Shown: positions 21,112 to 28,881 of the stretch, piece after piece
Layout: every line of letters starts with the position of its first letter
How positions within the stretch are numbered: position 1 is the first letter of the stretch
Made by a program: the position numbers and the translations under genes
The notes under the pieces: model-generated
The model's database searches: none
Seen by the model: the letters and a program-made list of their open reading frames with translations, nothing else
What the model was told of the DNA's origin: nothing
DNA from: Solimonas terrae
Lineage (GTDB): Bacteria; Pseudomonadota; Gammaproteobacteria; Nevskiales; Nevskiaceae
Direction of reading: 5' to 3'
DNA length: 64,000 bases
Assembly: GCF_011067135.1 (NCBI RefSeq)
Contig: NZ_JAAMOW010000008.1
Span: 241,657 to 305,656, forward strand

Positions 21112-21867
21112 ATGACTGATCCGACACCTGCACCATCCGCGGCGGCTCTGCCGCGAGAGGTAGCCTTGATTACCGGCGCCAGCCGCGGCATCGGCAAGGC
21201 CATTGCACTGCGCCTGGCGCGCGACGGCGCCAAGGTCTACGGCACCGCCACCAGCGAGGCCGGCGCCGCGAAGATTTCCGAAATGCTCGCACCGTACGGC
21301 GGTGAAGGCCGCATGCTGAATGTCCGCGATGCTGCTGCGGTCGATGCGCTGCTCGGCACGCTCGGCACGCTGAGCATCCTCGTCAACAACGCCGGCGTCA
21401 CTCGCGACACGCTGATGCTGCGCATGAAGGACGAAGACTGGGCCGAGGTCATCGACACCGATCTGACGTCCGTGTTCCGCCTGTCGCGCGCGGTACTGCG
21501 CGGCATGATGAAGGCGCGCCATGGGCGCATCATCAGCATCGGCTCGGTGGTCGGCAGCATGGGCAATCCGGGGCAGGCCAACTACTGTGCGGCCAAGGCC
21601 GGACTGATCGGCTTCTCGAAGTCGCTGGCCCAGGAAATCGGCTCGCGCGGCATTACCGTCAATGTCGTCGCGCCGGGCTTCATCGATACCGACATGACGC
21701 AGGCGCTGAGCGAAGAGGTGCGCAAGGCGCTGATGGATCGCGTGCCGGTGCAGCGTCTTGGTGCGCCGGACGACATTGCGGCCGCCGTGGCGTTTCTTGC
21801 ATCGCGCGAGGCCGGTTACGTGACCGGCACGACCCTGCACGTCAACGGCGGCCTGTACATGGACTGA
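21112..21867 (+). CDS. fabG: 3-oxoacyl-ACP reductase FabG
   Basis: A 251-residue SDR that reduces 3-oxoacyl-ACP with NADPH in each elongation round. TGASRGIG begins near residue 20, then NNAGVTRD, the catalytic Ser in [16 protein letters not shown] (Tyr and Lys) and the [10 protein letters not shown] loop. The extra 15 N-terminal residues are Pro/Ala-rich. ATG 21112 is chosen over an upstream frame start at 21082. Confidence 0.96.
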   Translation: MTDPTPAPSAAALPREVALITGASRGIGKAIALRLARDGAKVYGTATSEAGAAKISEMLAPYGGEGRMLNVRDAAAVDALLGTLGTLSILVNNAGVTRDTLMLRMKDEDWAEVIDTDLTSVFRLSRAVLRGMMKARHGRIISIGSVVGSMGNPGQANYCAAKAGLIGFSKSLAQEIGSRGITVNVVAPGFIDTDMTQALSEEVRKALMDRVPVQRLGAPDDIAAAVAFLASREAGYVTGTTLHVNGGLYMD

Positions 21868-21880
21868 TGCACGCCGAATT

Positions 21881-21913
21881 CCCGTCCGGTCGCCGCGATG
21901 GCGCCCGGGCGGG
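21881..21913 (+). terminator. Hairpin between fabG and acpP
   Basis: Thirteen-base arms (cccgtccggtcgc / gcgcccgggcggg) with G-T pairs and a 7-base loop, starting 14 nt after the fabG stop. No T tract follows, so it is more likely an attenuator or mRNA-stabilising stem before the highly expressed acpP. Confidence 0.4.
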
Positions 21914-21974
21914 ACAATAAGGCACTGAATTTGCTTTCCTTATCGTTGGTGCTGTGCCCCTAACGGCGTTTGTC

Positions 21975-21980
21975 TACAAT
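21975..21980 (+). promoter_or_regulatory. Possible acpP promoter -10
   Basis: TACAAT 46 nt before the acpP start, in a locally AT-richer stretch. No good -35 at standard spacing is seen. A separate promoter for acpP is expected from its high demand. Confidence 0.35.
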
Positions 21981-22026
21981 ACGCCGGCTTTCTACATCGA
22001 CAACACGTGGTTCCCAGGAGTAATGC

Positions 22027-22272
22027 ATGAGTACGTTGGAAGAGAAGGTCAAGAAGATCATTGCTGAGCAGCTGTCGGTCAGCGAAGATCAGATCACCCC
22101 GGATGCTTCATTCGTCGAGGATCTCGGTGCCGACTCCCTGGACACGGTCGAGCTGGTGATGGCGCTCGAGGAAGAATTCGAAATCGACATTCCGGACGAG
22201 GAAGCCGAAAAGATCGTGACGTTCAAGGACGTGCTGACCTACATCAAGGCGCACGCGCCGCAGCAGGGCTGA
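22027..22272 (+). CDS. acpP: Acyl carrier protein
   Basis: An 81-residue acidic four-helix protein that carries growing acyl chains on a 4'-phosphopantetheine. The attachment Ser37 is in [10 protein letters not shown]. Pfam-like helices and the [16 protein letters not shown] recognition helix are intact. An aggag Shine-Dalgarno sits 7 nt before ATG 22027. Confidence 0.98.
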   Translation: MSTLEEKVKKIIAEQLSVSEDQITPDASFVEDLGADSLDTVELVMALEEEFEIDIPDEEAEKIVTFKDVLTYIKAHAPQQG

Positions 22273-22306
22273 AGCGAACCCATCCCCCGTCAATCAGGTA
22301 TTGCTG

Positions 22307-23542
22307 ATGAGCCGTAGGCGCGTCGTCGTCACCGGCCTGGGAATCGTGTCCCCTGTGGGTAACGATATCGCCACGGCCTGGAGCAACATCCTTGCGGGCA
22401 AGTCCGGTATCGGGCCGATCACGTATTTCGACGTGTCGGCCTATACCACCCGGTTCGGTGGCATGGTCAAGGACTTCGACGCCGGCCAATGGCTGAGCGT
22501 CAAGGACGTCAAGCGCACCGATCCGTTCATTCATTACGGCGTTGCCGCAGCCAAGCAGGCGGTGGCCGACGCCGGTATCACTGTTACCGACGACAACCGC
22601 GATCGCATCGGCATCTGCGTCGGCGCGGGTATCGGTGGCATCGGCACGATCGCCGAGGAATGCCGCGCGCTGCACAACAGCGGCCCGAAGCGCGTTTCGC
22701 CGTTCTTCGTGCCGAGCTCGATCATCAACATGATCTCGGGCTATATCTCCATCGATCTCGGCATCACCGGCCCGAATCTGGCGGTCGTGTCGGCCTGCAC
22801 CACGAGCACGCACGCGATCGGTCTGGGCGCGCGCATGATCCAGGCTGGCGACGCCGACATGTTCATCGTCGGCGGTGCGGAAGCCGGCTCGGCACCGGCC
22901 GGCCTGGCGGGGTTCTGCCAGGCGAGGGCGCTGTCGACCCGCAATGACGATCCGGAAAAGGCCAGCCGTCCCTGGGACAAGGACCGCGACGGTTTCGTGC
23001 TCGGAGACGGTGCCGGGGTCCTGATGATCGAGGATCTGGAGCACGCGCAGAAGCGCGGCGCGACGATCCACGCCGAACTGATCGGTTTCGGCATGTCGGG
23101 CGATGCGTACCACATCACCTTGCCGGGCAACAACGGTGCGCGCCGCAGCATGCAGAACACCTTGCGCGATGCCGGCATCAATCCCGATCAGGTCGATTAC
23201 GTCAATGCGCACGCGACCTCGACCAATGCCGGCGACGTCGGCGAGTCGAACGCGATCAAGGAAACCTTCGGCGATCACGCCTACAGGCTGTCGGTCAGCT
23301 CGACCAAGTCGATGACCGGACACCTGCTCGGCGCGGCCGGCGGCATCGAGGCGATCTTCTCGGTGCTGGCACTGCGCGACCAGATCGTGCCGCCGACGAT
23401 CAATCTCGACAACCCGGACGAGGGTTGCGATCTCGACTACACGCCGCACAAGGCCAGGGAGCGCAAGCTCGATATCGTGCTGTCCAATTCCTTCGGATTT
23501 GGCGGCACCAACGGCAGCGTCGCGTTCAAGCGTTTCCTCTAG
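22307..23542 (+). CDS. fabF: 3-oxoacyl-ACP synthase II FabF
   Basis: A 411-residue condensing enzyme that extends acyl-ACP with malonyl-ACP. The nucleophile Cys is in VVSACTTSTHAIG, and the two histidines lie in VNAHATSTNAGD and STKSMTGHLLGAAG. The C-terminal NSFGFGGTNGSVAFKRF is classical. ATG 22307 is preferred to the TTG six bases upstream. It is 34 nt after acpP. Confidence 0.97.
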   Translation: MSRRRVVVTGLGIVSPVGNDIATAWSNILAGKSGIGPITYFDVSAYTTRFGGMVKDFDAGQWLSVKDVKRTDPFIHYGVAAAKQAVADAGITVTDDNRDRIGICVGAGIGGIGTIAEECRALHNSGPKRVSPFFVPSSIINMISGYISIDLGITGPNLAVVSACTTSTHAIGLGARMIQAGDADMFIVGGAEAGSAPAGLAGFCQARALSTRNDDPEKASRPWDKDRDGFVLGDGAGVLMIEDLEHAQKRGATIHAELIGFGMSGDAYHITLPGNNGARRSMQNTLRDAGINPDQVDYVNAHATSTNAGDVGESNAIKETFGDHAYRLSVSSTKSMTGHLLGAAGGIEAIFSVLALRDQIVPPTINLDNPDEGCDLDYTPHKARERKLDIVLSNSFGFGGTNGSVAFKRFL

Positions 23543-23556
23543 CAGCCGACAGCGCC

Positions 23557-24900
23557 ATGTGGCGCGCCGAACTGCCGCAAGCCGTGGACCTGCTGGCGCT
23601 GCATCGCCAGCATCCACGGCTTTTTCCTTTCCTGCTGCAGAGCGTCGCCCGTCATCCGCATTCCGGGCGCTGGGACATCCTGTTCGCATTTCCCGAGGCC
23701 GAGCTGTCGCTCGCCGACGGCGTGCTGCGTTCCACGCAGCCCGGACTCGCCGAAGCCCCGGATTTTTTTGCCGCGCTCGATCAGTGGTGCGCGCGGGAGA
23801 CGCCGGCAGCTCGCGACCAGCTGCCGTTCTGCGGCGGCTGGTTTTTCTATCTGGGCTATGAAACGGCGCAACAGGTCGAGCCGACGCTGTGCCTGCCACG
23901 CGCGCCGTTCAATTTGCCGGACGCGCTGGCCGTGCGCTGCCCGGCGGCGATCGTCTACGACCGCGAGCGGCAGTGCTGCCACGCCATTGCCGAGCGCGAT
24001 GCGGCACAGCTCGATCGCCTGTTGTCGCTGGCCCGCGACGTTGCCGCGAACGATGTCGTCAGTGTTTCCTGCGACGAGATCGTCGAGGAAGCGGCGCCGC
24101 GCTACCTGGCCGGTGTCGAGCGCATCCTCGACTACTTGCACGCCGGTGACGTTTTTCAGGTCAATCTTTCGCGACGCTGGCGTGCGCGACTGGATGCGCG
24201 TTGCGATGCGGTCGACCTCTATGCGCAATTGCAGACCCGCAATCCGGCGCCCTTTGCCGGCCTGATGCGTTGGGGCGATGCTGCCGTCATCAGTTCATCG
24301 CCGGAGCGTCTGCTGCAGATCGACGGACGCATTGCGCAGACCCGGCCGATCGCGGGTACGCGGCGTCGTGGTCATGACGCCGGCGAAGACGAGCGCCTGC
24401 GTTCTGTGCTGCGCGAAGACCTCAAGGAGCGCGCCGAGCATGTCATGCTGCTCGACCTCGAACGCAATGATCTGGGCCGGGTCTGCAAGCCCGGCTCGAT
24501 TGCCGTCGACGAGCTGATGACGCTGGAGAGCTACGCGCACGTGCATCACATCGTCTCGAATGTGCGCGGTGAGCTGCGCGACGGCATCGGTCCGGGCGCT
24601 GCGCTGCGCGCCGTGTTTCCCGGCGGTACCATCACCGGCTGTCCGAAGGTGCGCGTCATGCAGATCATTGCCGAACTCGAAGGCGAGGGCCGCGGCCCGT
24701 ACACCGGCGCGTTCGGCTACCTGTCGCGCGATGGCCGGCTCGACAGCAACATCCTGATCCGCAGCATGGTCTGGCAGGCCGGCGAAGTGTCGTTTCGTGC
24801 CGGAGCCGGCATCGTCGCCGACTCGCAGCCGCAGGCCGAGCTGCTGGAAACCCGCGCCAAGGCGCGTGGTCTGCTGCTGGCGCTGAACGCGGAATCATGA
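23557..24900 (+). CDS. pabB: Aminodeoxychorismate synthase component I (PabB-like)
   Basis: A 447-residue chorismate-using enzyme that makes 4-amino-4-deoxychorismate for folate. The chorismate-binding half is clear: SSSPERLLQIDG, PIAGTRRRG, DLKERAEHVMLLDLERND, FPGGTITGCPKVR and RAGAGIVADSQPQ. At the site that is PIKGT in the best-known PabB it has PIAGT (264-268), as in anthranilate synthase TrpE. The adjacent pabC overlap (ATGA) and the PabB-like length argue for aminodeoxychorismate synthase rather than TrpE. Start ATG 23557 is 14 nt after fabF. Confidence 0.85.
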   Translation: MWRAELPQAVDLLALHRQHPRLFPFLLQSVARHPHSGRWDILFAFPEAELSLADGVLRSTQPGLAEAPDFFAALDQWCARETPAARDQLPFCGGWFFYLGYETAQQVEPTLCLPRAPFNLPDALAVRCPAAIVYDRERQCCHAIAERDAAQLDRLLSLARDVAANDVVSVSCDEIVEEAAPRYLAGVERILDYLHAGDVFQVNLSRRWRARLDARCDAVDLYAQLQTRNPAPFAGLMRWGDAAVISSSPERLLQIDGRIAQTRPIAGTRRRGHDAGEDERLRSVLREDLKERAEHVMLLDLERNDLGRVCKPGSIAVDELMTLESYAHVHHIVSNVRGELRDGIGPGAALRAVFPGGTITGCPKVRVMQIIAELEGEGRGPYTGAFGYLSRDGRLDSNILIRSMVWQAGEVSFRAGAGIVADSQPQAELLETRAKARGLLLALNAES

Positions 24901-25706
24901 GCGTTCTGATCGACGGTCTGCGCGTCGACCGGATCGCGGCGGACAGCCGCGGCCTGGCCTACGGCGACGGCGTATTCCGCACGCTGCTGGTACATGCCGG
25001 CGCGGTTGTCCACATCGACGATCACCTGGCGGCGCTGGCCGCCGATGCGGCGCGGCTTGAACTGGAAATGCCGGACGCCGCGTTGTGGCAGGCCGAGTCG
25101 CTGCAGCTCTGCGCCGGGCAGGCCTGGGCGGTACTCAAGTGGCTGCTGGTGCGGCGCAGCCTCGGCCGCGGCTATCGCGCCGCCACGCGTGCCGCGCAGC
25201 GCATCGTGCAGCTGGCACCGCTGCCGGCACCGGTGTCGCCGCGACCGGCGGCGGTCGCGGCCATCAGCGACTTCCGCCTGGCCGTGCAGCCGGCGCTGGC
25301 CGGCATCAAGCATCTCAATCGCCTCGAACAGGTATGGGCGGCGCGCGATTTGCGCGACGGCCTCGACGAACTGCTGATGTGCGATCATGACGGCCATCTG
25401 GTCGGTGGTCTGCGCAGCAATCTGTTCGCGGTGCGCGACGGTCGCCTGCTGACCCCGGCTGTCGATCGCTGCGGCGTGGCGGGTACGTTGCGCGCACGCG
25501 TGATGCGACTGGCGGCACAGCTCGGCATTGACTGCGACATCGTCCGCGAGCCGCCGTCGCGGCTGACGGGTTGCAGCGAGCTGTTCGTGACCAACGCGCT
25601 GATCGGGATCTGGCCCTTGTGCAGGCTCGACGAGCGCGAACTCGGTGCCCCGGGCCCGGTCACCGCGCGGCTGGCCCGCGAACTCGGCCATCCATTTTCG
25701 CTTTGA
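24897..25706 (+). CDS. pabC: Aminodeoxychorismate lyase PabC
   Basis: A 269-residue PLP enzyme of the branched-chain-aminotransferase fold that converts aminodeoxychorismate to 4-aminobenzoate and pyruvate. YGDGVFRT is near 22-29. The PLP lysine is in GIKHLNRLEQV (about 140). LMCDHDGHLVGGLRSNLF and the SELFVTNALIGIWP end match PabC. It overlaps pabB by four bases, so it completes a folate pair. A following mltG is the classical gammaproteobacterial neighbour. Confidence 0.94.
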   Translation: MSVLIDGLRVDRIAADSRGLAYGDGVFRTLLVHAGAVVHIDDHLAALAADAARLELEMPDAALWQAESLQLCAGQAWAVLKWLLVRRSLGRGYRAATRAAQRIVQLAPLPAPVSPRPAAVAAISDFRLAVQPALAGIKHLNRLEQVWAARDLRDGLDELLMCDHDGHLVGGLRSNLFAVRDGRLLTPAVDRCGVAGTLRARVMRLAAQLGIDCDIVREPPSRLTGCSELFVTNALIGIWPLCRLDERELGAPGPVTARLARELGHPFSL

Positions 25707-25717
25707 TACGGGATTTC

Positions 25718-26725
25718 ATGCGCCTGCTTCGTTCGCTACGCCGCCTCGTCCTGCTGCTGATCATTCTGGCGATCGGCCTGCTCTATGACGGCTACCAGCA
25801 GCTGAGCGCACCCCTGCGTGTCGTCGATTGGCAGACCGTCGAGATCACGCCCGGCGACACCCTGGGTGTCGTCATCGCCAAGTTCGAAGCCCGCCACTGG
25901 CTGCCGAGCGCCCGTGCCGCGATCTACCTGAAACTCTATGTTCGCTGGCAGGGACTCGGTGGCCGCATTCGCAGCGGCGAGTACGGCATCGATCCGGGCC
26001 AGAACCTGCTGGGCGCGCTGAAGCTGTTCATGTCCGGCAGTACCATCGTTCACGAACTGCGCATTGTCGAAGGCTGGACTTTCGCGCAGGCGCTGCAGGC
26101 GATCCGCGCCAACGCGATGATCCGGCAGACACTGGCCGATGCCACGACGGCGCAGATCATGACGGCGATCGGTCAGCCGGGTGTCGACGCCGAAGGCCGT
26201 TTCTTCCCGGACACCTACCGCTTTCCGAAAGATACCAGCGATCTGACGCTGCTCAAGCAGGCCTTTGCCGGCATGCAGAAAGCGCTCGACGAGGAATGGG
26301 CACAGCGTGCGCCCGAGCTGCCGTATGCGTCGCCGGACGAGGCATTGACGATGGCCTCGATCATCGAAAAGGAAACCGGTGCGGCCGCCGAGCGGGCGCA
26401 GATCGCCGGCGTGTTCGTCCGTCGGCTGCGGCTGGGCATGCGGCTGCAGACCGATCCGACCGTGATCTACGGCTTGGGCTCGGCGTTCGACGGCAATCTG
26501 CGTCTGGTCGATCTGCGTGCCGACGGGCCGTACAACACCTACACGCGTGCCGGTCTGCCGCCGACGCCGATCAGCCTGCCGGGGCGCGCATCGCTGCACG
26601 CGGCGCTGCATCCGGACGACGGCAAGGCGTTATTCTTCGTCTCGAAAGGCGACGGCACGCATGTGTTCTCCGAAACCCTGGAGCAGCACGAAGCGGCCGT
26701 GCGTCGCTACCAACTGAAGAAGTAG
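25718..26725 (+). CDS. mltG: Endolytic murein transglycosylase MltG
   Basis: A 335-residue inner-membrane enzyme that cuts nascent glycan strands and ends their polymerisation. One N-terminal transmembrane segment (about 10-25), a LysM-like subdomain (VEITPGDTLGVVIAKF) and the YceG domain follow. Catalytic Glu217 is in ASIIEKETG, with LQTDPTVIYGLG and YNTYTRAGLPPTPISLPG, the family signatures. The start 25718 has a ggga Shine-Dalgarno; longer upstream frames lie inside pabC. Confidence 0.95.
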   Translation: MRLLRSLRRLVLLLIILAIGLLYDGYQQLSAPLRVVDWQTVEITPGDTLGVVIAKFEARHWLPSARAAIYLKLYVRWQGLGGRIRSGEYGIDPGQNLLGALKLFMSGSTIVHELRIVEGWTFAQALQAIRANAMIRQTLADATTAQIMTAIGQPGVDAEGRFFPDTYRFPKDTSDLTLLKQAFAGMQKALDEEWAQRAPELPYASPDEALTMASIIEKETGAAAERAQIAGVFVRRLRLGMRLQTDPTVIYGLGSAFDGNLRLVDLRADGPYNTYTRAGLPPTPISLPGRASLHAALHPDDGKALFFVSKGDGTHVFSETLEQHEAAVRRYQLKK

Positions 26726-26739
26726 CACAACAGGCGACC

Positions 26740-27375
26740 ATGACCACGCGCGGACGATTCATCACGCTCGAAGGCGGCGAGGGCGCCGGCAAGTCGACGC
26801 AGGCGCGCTTCGTGCGCGACTGGCTGAGCGAGTACGGCCGCGAGGTCGTGCTGACGCGCGAGCCCGGCGGCTCGCCGCTGGCCGAAGCGATCCGCGGCAT
26901 CGTGCTCGGCGACTGGGCCGAAGGCGTGACGGCGTCGACCGAAGTGCTGCTGATGTTCGCGGCGCGCGCCGCACACTGGCACACGACGATCGCGCCGGCA
27001 CTGGCGGCCGGTCGCGACGTGGTCTGCGACCGTTTCGTCGATTCGAGCTATGCCTACCAGAGCGCCGGCAAGGGGGTCGCCGCTGCCGGCCTCAAGGCCC
27101 TGGAAAAGCTGGCAATCGACAGCCATCGTCCCGACCTGACGCTGCTGCTCGATATCGACCCGGAAGAGGGTTTGCGGCGTGCGCAGGCGCGTGGCGACGA
27201 GAACCGCTTCGAACAGGAGACCCTGGATTTCATGCGTCGCGTGCGGGATGGCTTTCTGGCGCGTGCCCGCGCCGAGCCGCAGCGTATCCGCGTCATCGAT
27301 GCGGCGCGCGATGCCGATGCCGTCAGCGCCGAGATTTCGGCAATTCTCGCCGAACTGCCCGACAGCGGCGCATGA
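26740..27375 (+). CDS. tmk: Thymidylate kinase
   Basis: A 211-residue kinase that makes dTDP from dTMP. P loop EGGEGAGKST near 10-19, TREPGGSPLAE, DRFVDSSYAYQ and the LID-region arginines (QARGDENRFEQ). Start 26740 follows mltG by 14 nt; the stop overlaps holB by four bases. Confidence 0.96.
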   Translation: MTTRGRFITLEGGEGAGKSTQARFVRDWLSEYGREVVLTREPGGSPLAEAIRGIVLGDWAEGVTASTEVLLMFAARAAHWHTTIAPALAAGRDVVCDRFVDSSYAYQSAGKGVAAAGLKALEKLAIDSHRPDLTLLLDIDPEEGLRRAQARGDENRFEQETLDFMRRVRDGFLARARAEPQRIRVIDAARDADAVSAEISAILAELPDSGA

Positions 27376-28406
27376 GTGACGCGGCCCTGTGGCGGCCCCT
27401 GCCATGGCAGGAGACACTGTGGCTGGAACTGACGGCCCTGGTGCTGCAGCAGCGTCTGCCGCACGCGCTGCTGCTGGTCGGTGGTGCCGGCGTCGGCAAG
27501 CGCTGGTTCGCGCGTGCGTTGACGGCCTTCGCGCTGTGCGAGAAGCCGAGCGGGTATGCCTGCGGCCAGTGCCGCAGCTGCCAGCAGCTGGCGGTCGGCA
27601 GCCATCCGAATGCCGCCGTGCTCGGCGTCGACGGTCATCTTGGCCTGGCGATGACCGAGGACAGCGTGCACGAACAGGGCCTGGCGCACTGGCAGCCCAA
27701 GCCCGACAGCAAGCGGCGCGACATCCCGATCGACGCGGCGCGCAACCTCATCGAGCGGCTGCTGATCGTCAGCCATTACGGCTCGGCGAAGTTCGCGCTG
27801 ATCGATCCTGCCGATCTGCTCAATACCAGCAGCGCCAATGCGCTGCTGAAGACCATCGAGGAGCCGCGGCCCGGCACGCATCTGCTGCTGGTGAGCGAAC
27901 GCCCGCAGGCGCTGCTGCCGACGCTGCGCAGCCGTTGCCAGCGCGTGCGCTTCGCGACGCCCGAAGCCGAGGCCGCGCGTCACTGGATGGCGGCGCAGAA
28001 CGTGCGCGACGACGATGCGCTGGAACTGGCGCTCGGTGCGCCGCTGCGCGCCGTGGCGCTGGCGCAGGGCGACGGCATCGCGATCCGGCGACAGTGGGCG
28101 GAGCTGTGGTCGGCCGTGGCGGCGGCGCGCAAGGACCCGCTGACCGCGGCGGCGGCGATCGACAAGGACACACTGGTCGAACACCTGCAGTGGTCGCAGC
28201 AATGGCTGGCGGCGCAGCTGCGTGAACTGCTGGTTGGCGATGCCGCTGCCGCGCAGCGCGAAGGCGTCGCGCAAATGATCGTCGACGTCGGCGAGGCGCA
28301 ACGACGCGCCGCCGGCAATGCCAACGCACAGATGCTGATGGAATCCTTGTTCATTCGCTGGCTGCGGCTCGGGCGCAAGCCACCGGCGACGGCCAAGCTG
28401 CGCTAA
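27372..28406 (+). CDS. holB: DNA polymerase III delta-prime subunit
   Basis: A 344-residue clamp-loader subunit. The degenerate ATP site is LLVGGAGVGKRWFARAL, the four-cysteine zinc module is C-x8-C-x2-C-x2-C (CEKPSGYACGQCRSC), and the SRC-type RSRCQRVRF motif follows LLKTIEEP. It is the usual partner of tmk and pilZ in this order. It overlaps tmk by ATGA. Confidence 0.94.
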   Translation: MSDAALWRPLPWQETLWLELTALVLQQRLPHALLLVGGAGVGKRWFARALTAFALCEKPSGYACGQCRSCQQLAVGSHPNAAVLGVDGHLGLAMTEDSVHEQGLAHWQPKPDSKRRDIPIDAARNLIERLLIVSHYGSAKFALIDPADLLNTSSANALLKTIEEPRPGTHLLLVSERPQALLPTLRSRCQRVRFATPEAEAARHWMAAQNVRDDDALELALGAPLRAVALAQGDGIAIRRQWAELWSAVAAARKDPLTAAAAIDKDTLVEHLQWSQQWLAAQLRELLVGDAAAAQREGVAQMIVDVGEAQRRAAGNANAQMLMESLFIRWLRLGRKPPATAKLR

Positions 28407-28453
28407 AGTCGGCATCGCTTTCATCGCATCGGATCGGGGGATCGCGTTTTCGC

Positions 28454-28819
28454 ATGAGCACACAGCCACCACGCGCCGGCGGTGCCCCACCGGGCATCCT
28501 GACGCTGCACATCAAGGACAAGTCGGCGCTGTATGTCGCCTACATGCCGTTCGTGAAGAACGGCGGCCTGTTCATCCCGACCAACAAGGACTACCACCTC
28601 GGCGATGACATCTTCATGCTGCTGACGCTGATGGAGAATCCGGAGCGGCTGCCGGTCGCCGGCAAGGTGATCTGGGTGACGCCCAAAGGTGCGCAGAACA
28701 AGCGTGTGCAGGGTGTCGGCGTGCAATTCAGCGCGCAGGACTCCGGAACCACGCAGAAGAAGATCGAAGGCCTGCTGGCCGGCGCGCTTGGCGCCGACAG
28801 GCCGACACACACGATGTAA
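28454..28819 (+). CDS. pilZ: Type IV pilus assembly protein PilZ
   Basis: A 121-residue PilZ-domain protein needed for type IV pilus assembly. It is the non-canonical kind: it lacks the RxxxR c-di-GMP motif and has KNGGLFIPT and GKVIWVTPKG, and ends in PTHTM, like Xanthomonas-type PilZ that binds FimX and PilB rather than the nucleotide. Start ATG 28454, with ggggga about 13 nt upstream. It is 47 nt after holB. Confidence 0.93.
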   Translation: MSTQPPRAGGAPPGILTLHIKDKSALYVAYMPFVKNGGLFIPTNKDYHLGDDIFMLLTLMENPERLPVAGKVIWVTPKGAQNKRVQGVGVQFSAQDSGTTQKKIEGLLAGALGADRPTHTM

Positions 28820-28881
28820 GCGCGCCGCGCCGCGGCGGGCGCGACGACGGCGGGAACGACGTCGCTGACGGGGGAGCCAGG

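Noticed and set aside
19375..21840. Long minus-strand frame upstream of gspG, overlapping the rhombosortase, fabD and fabG
   Set aside because: It is antisense to three clear genes and continues through the gspG start; only the last part is real (gspG).
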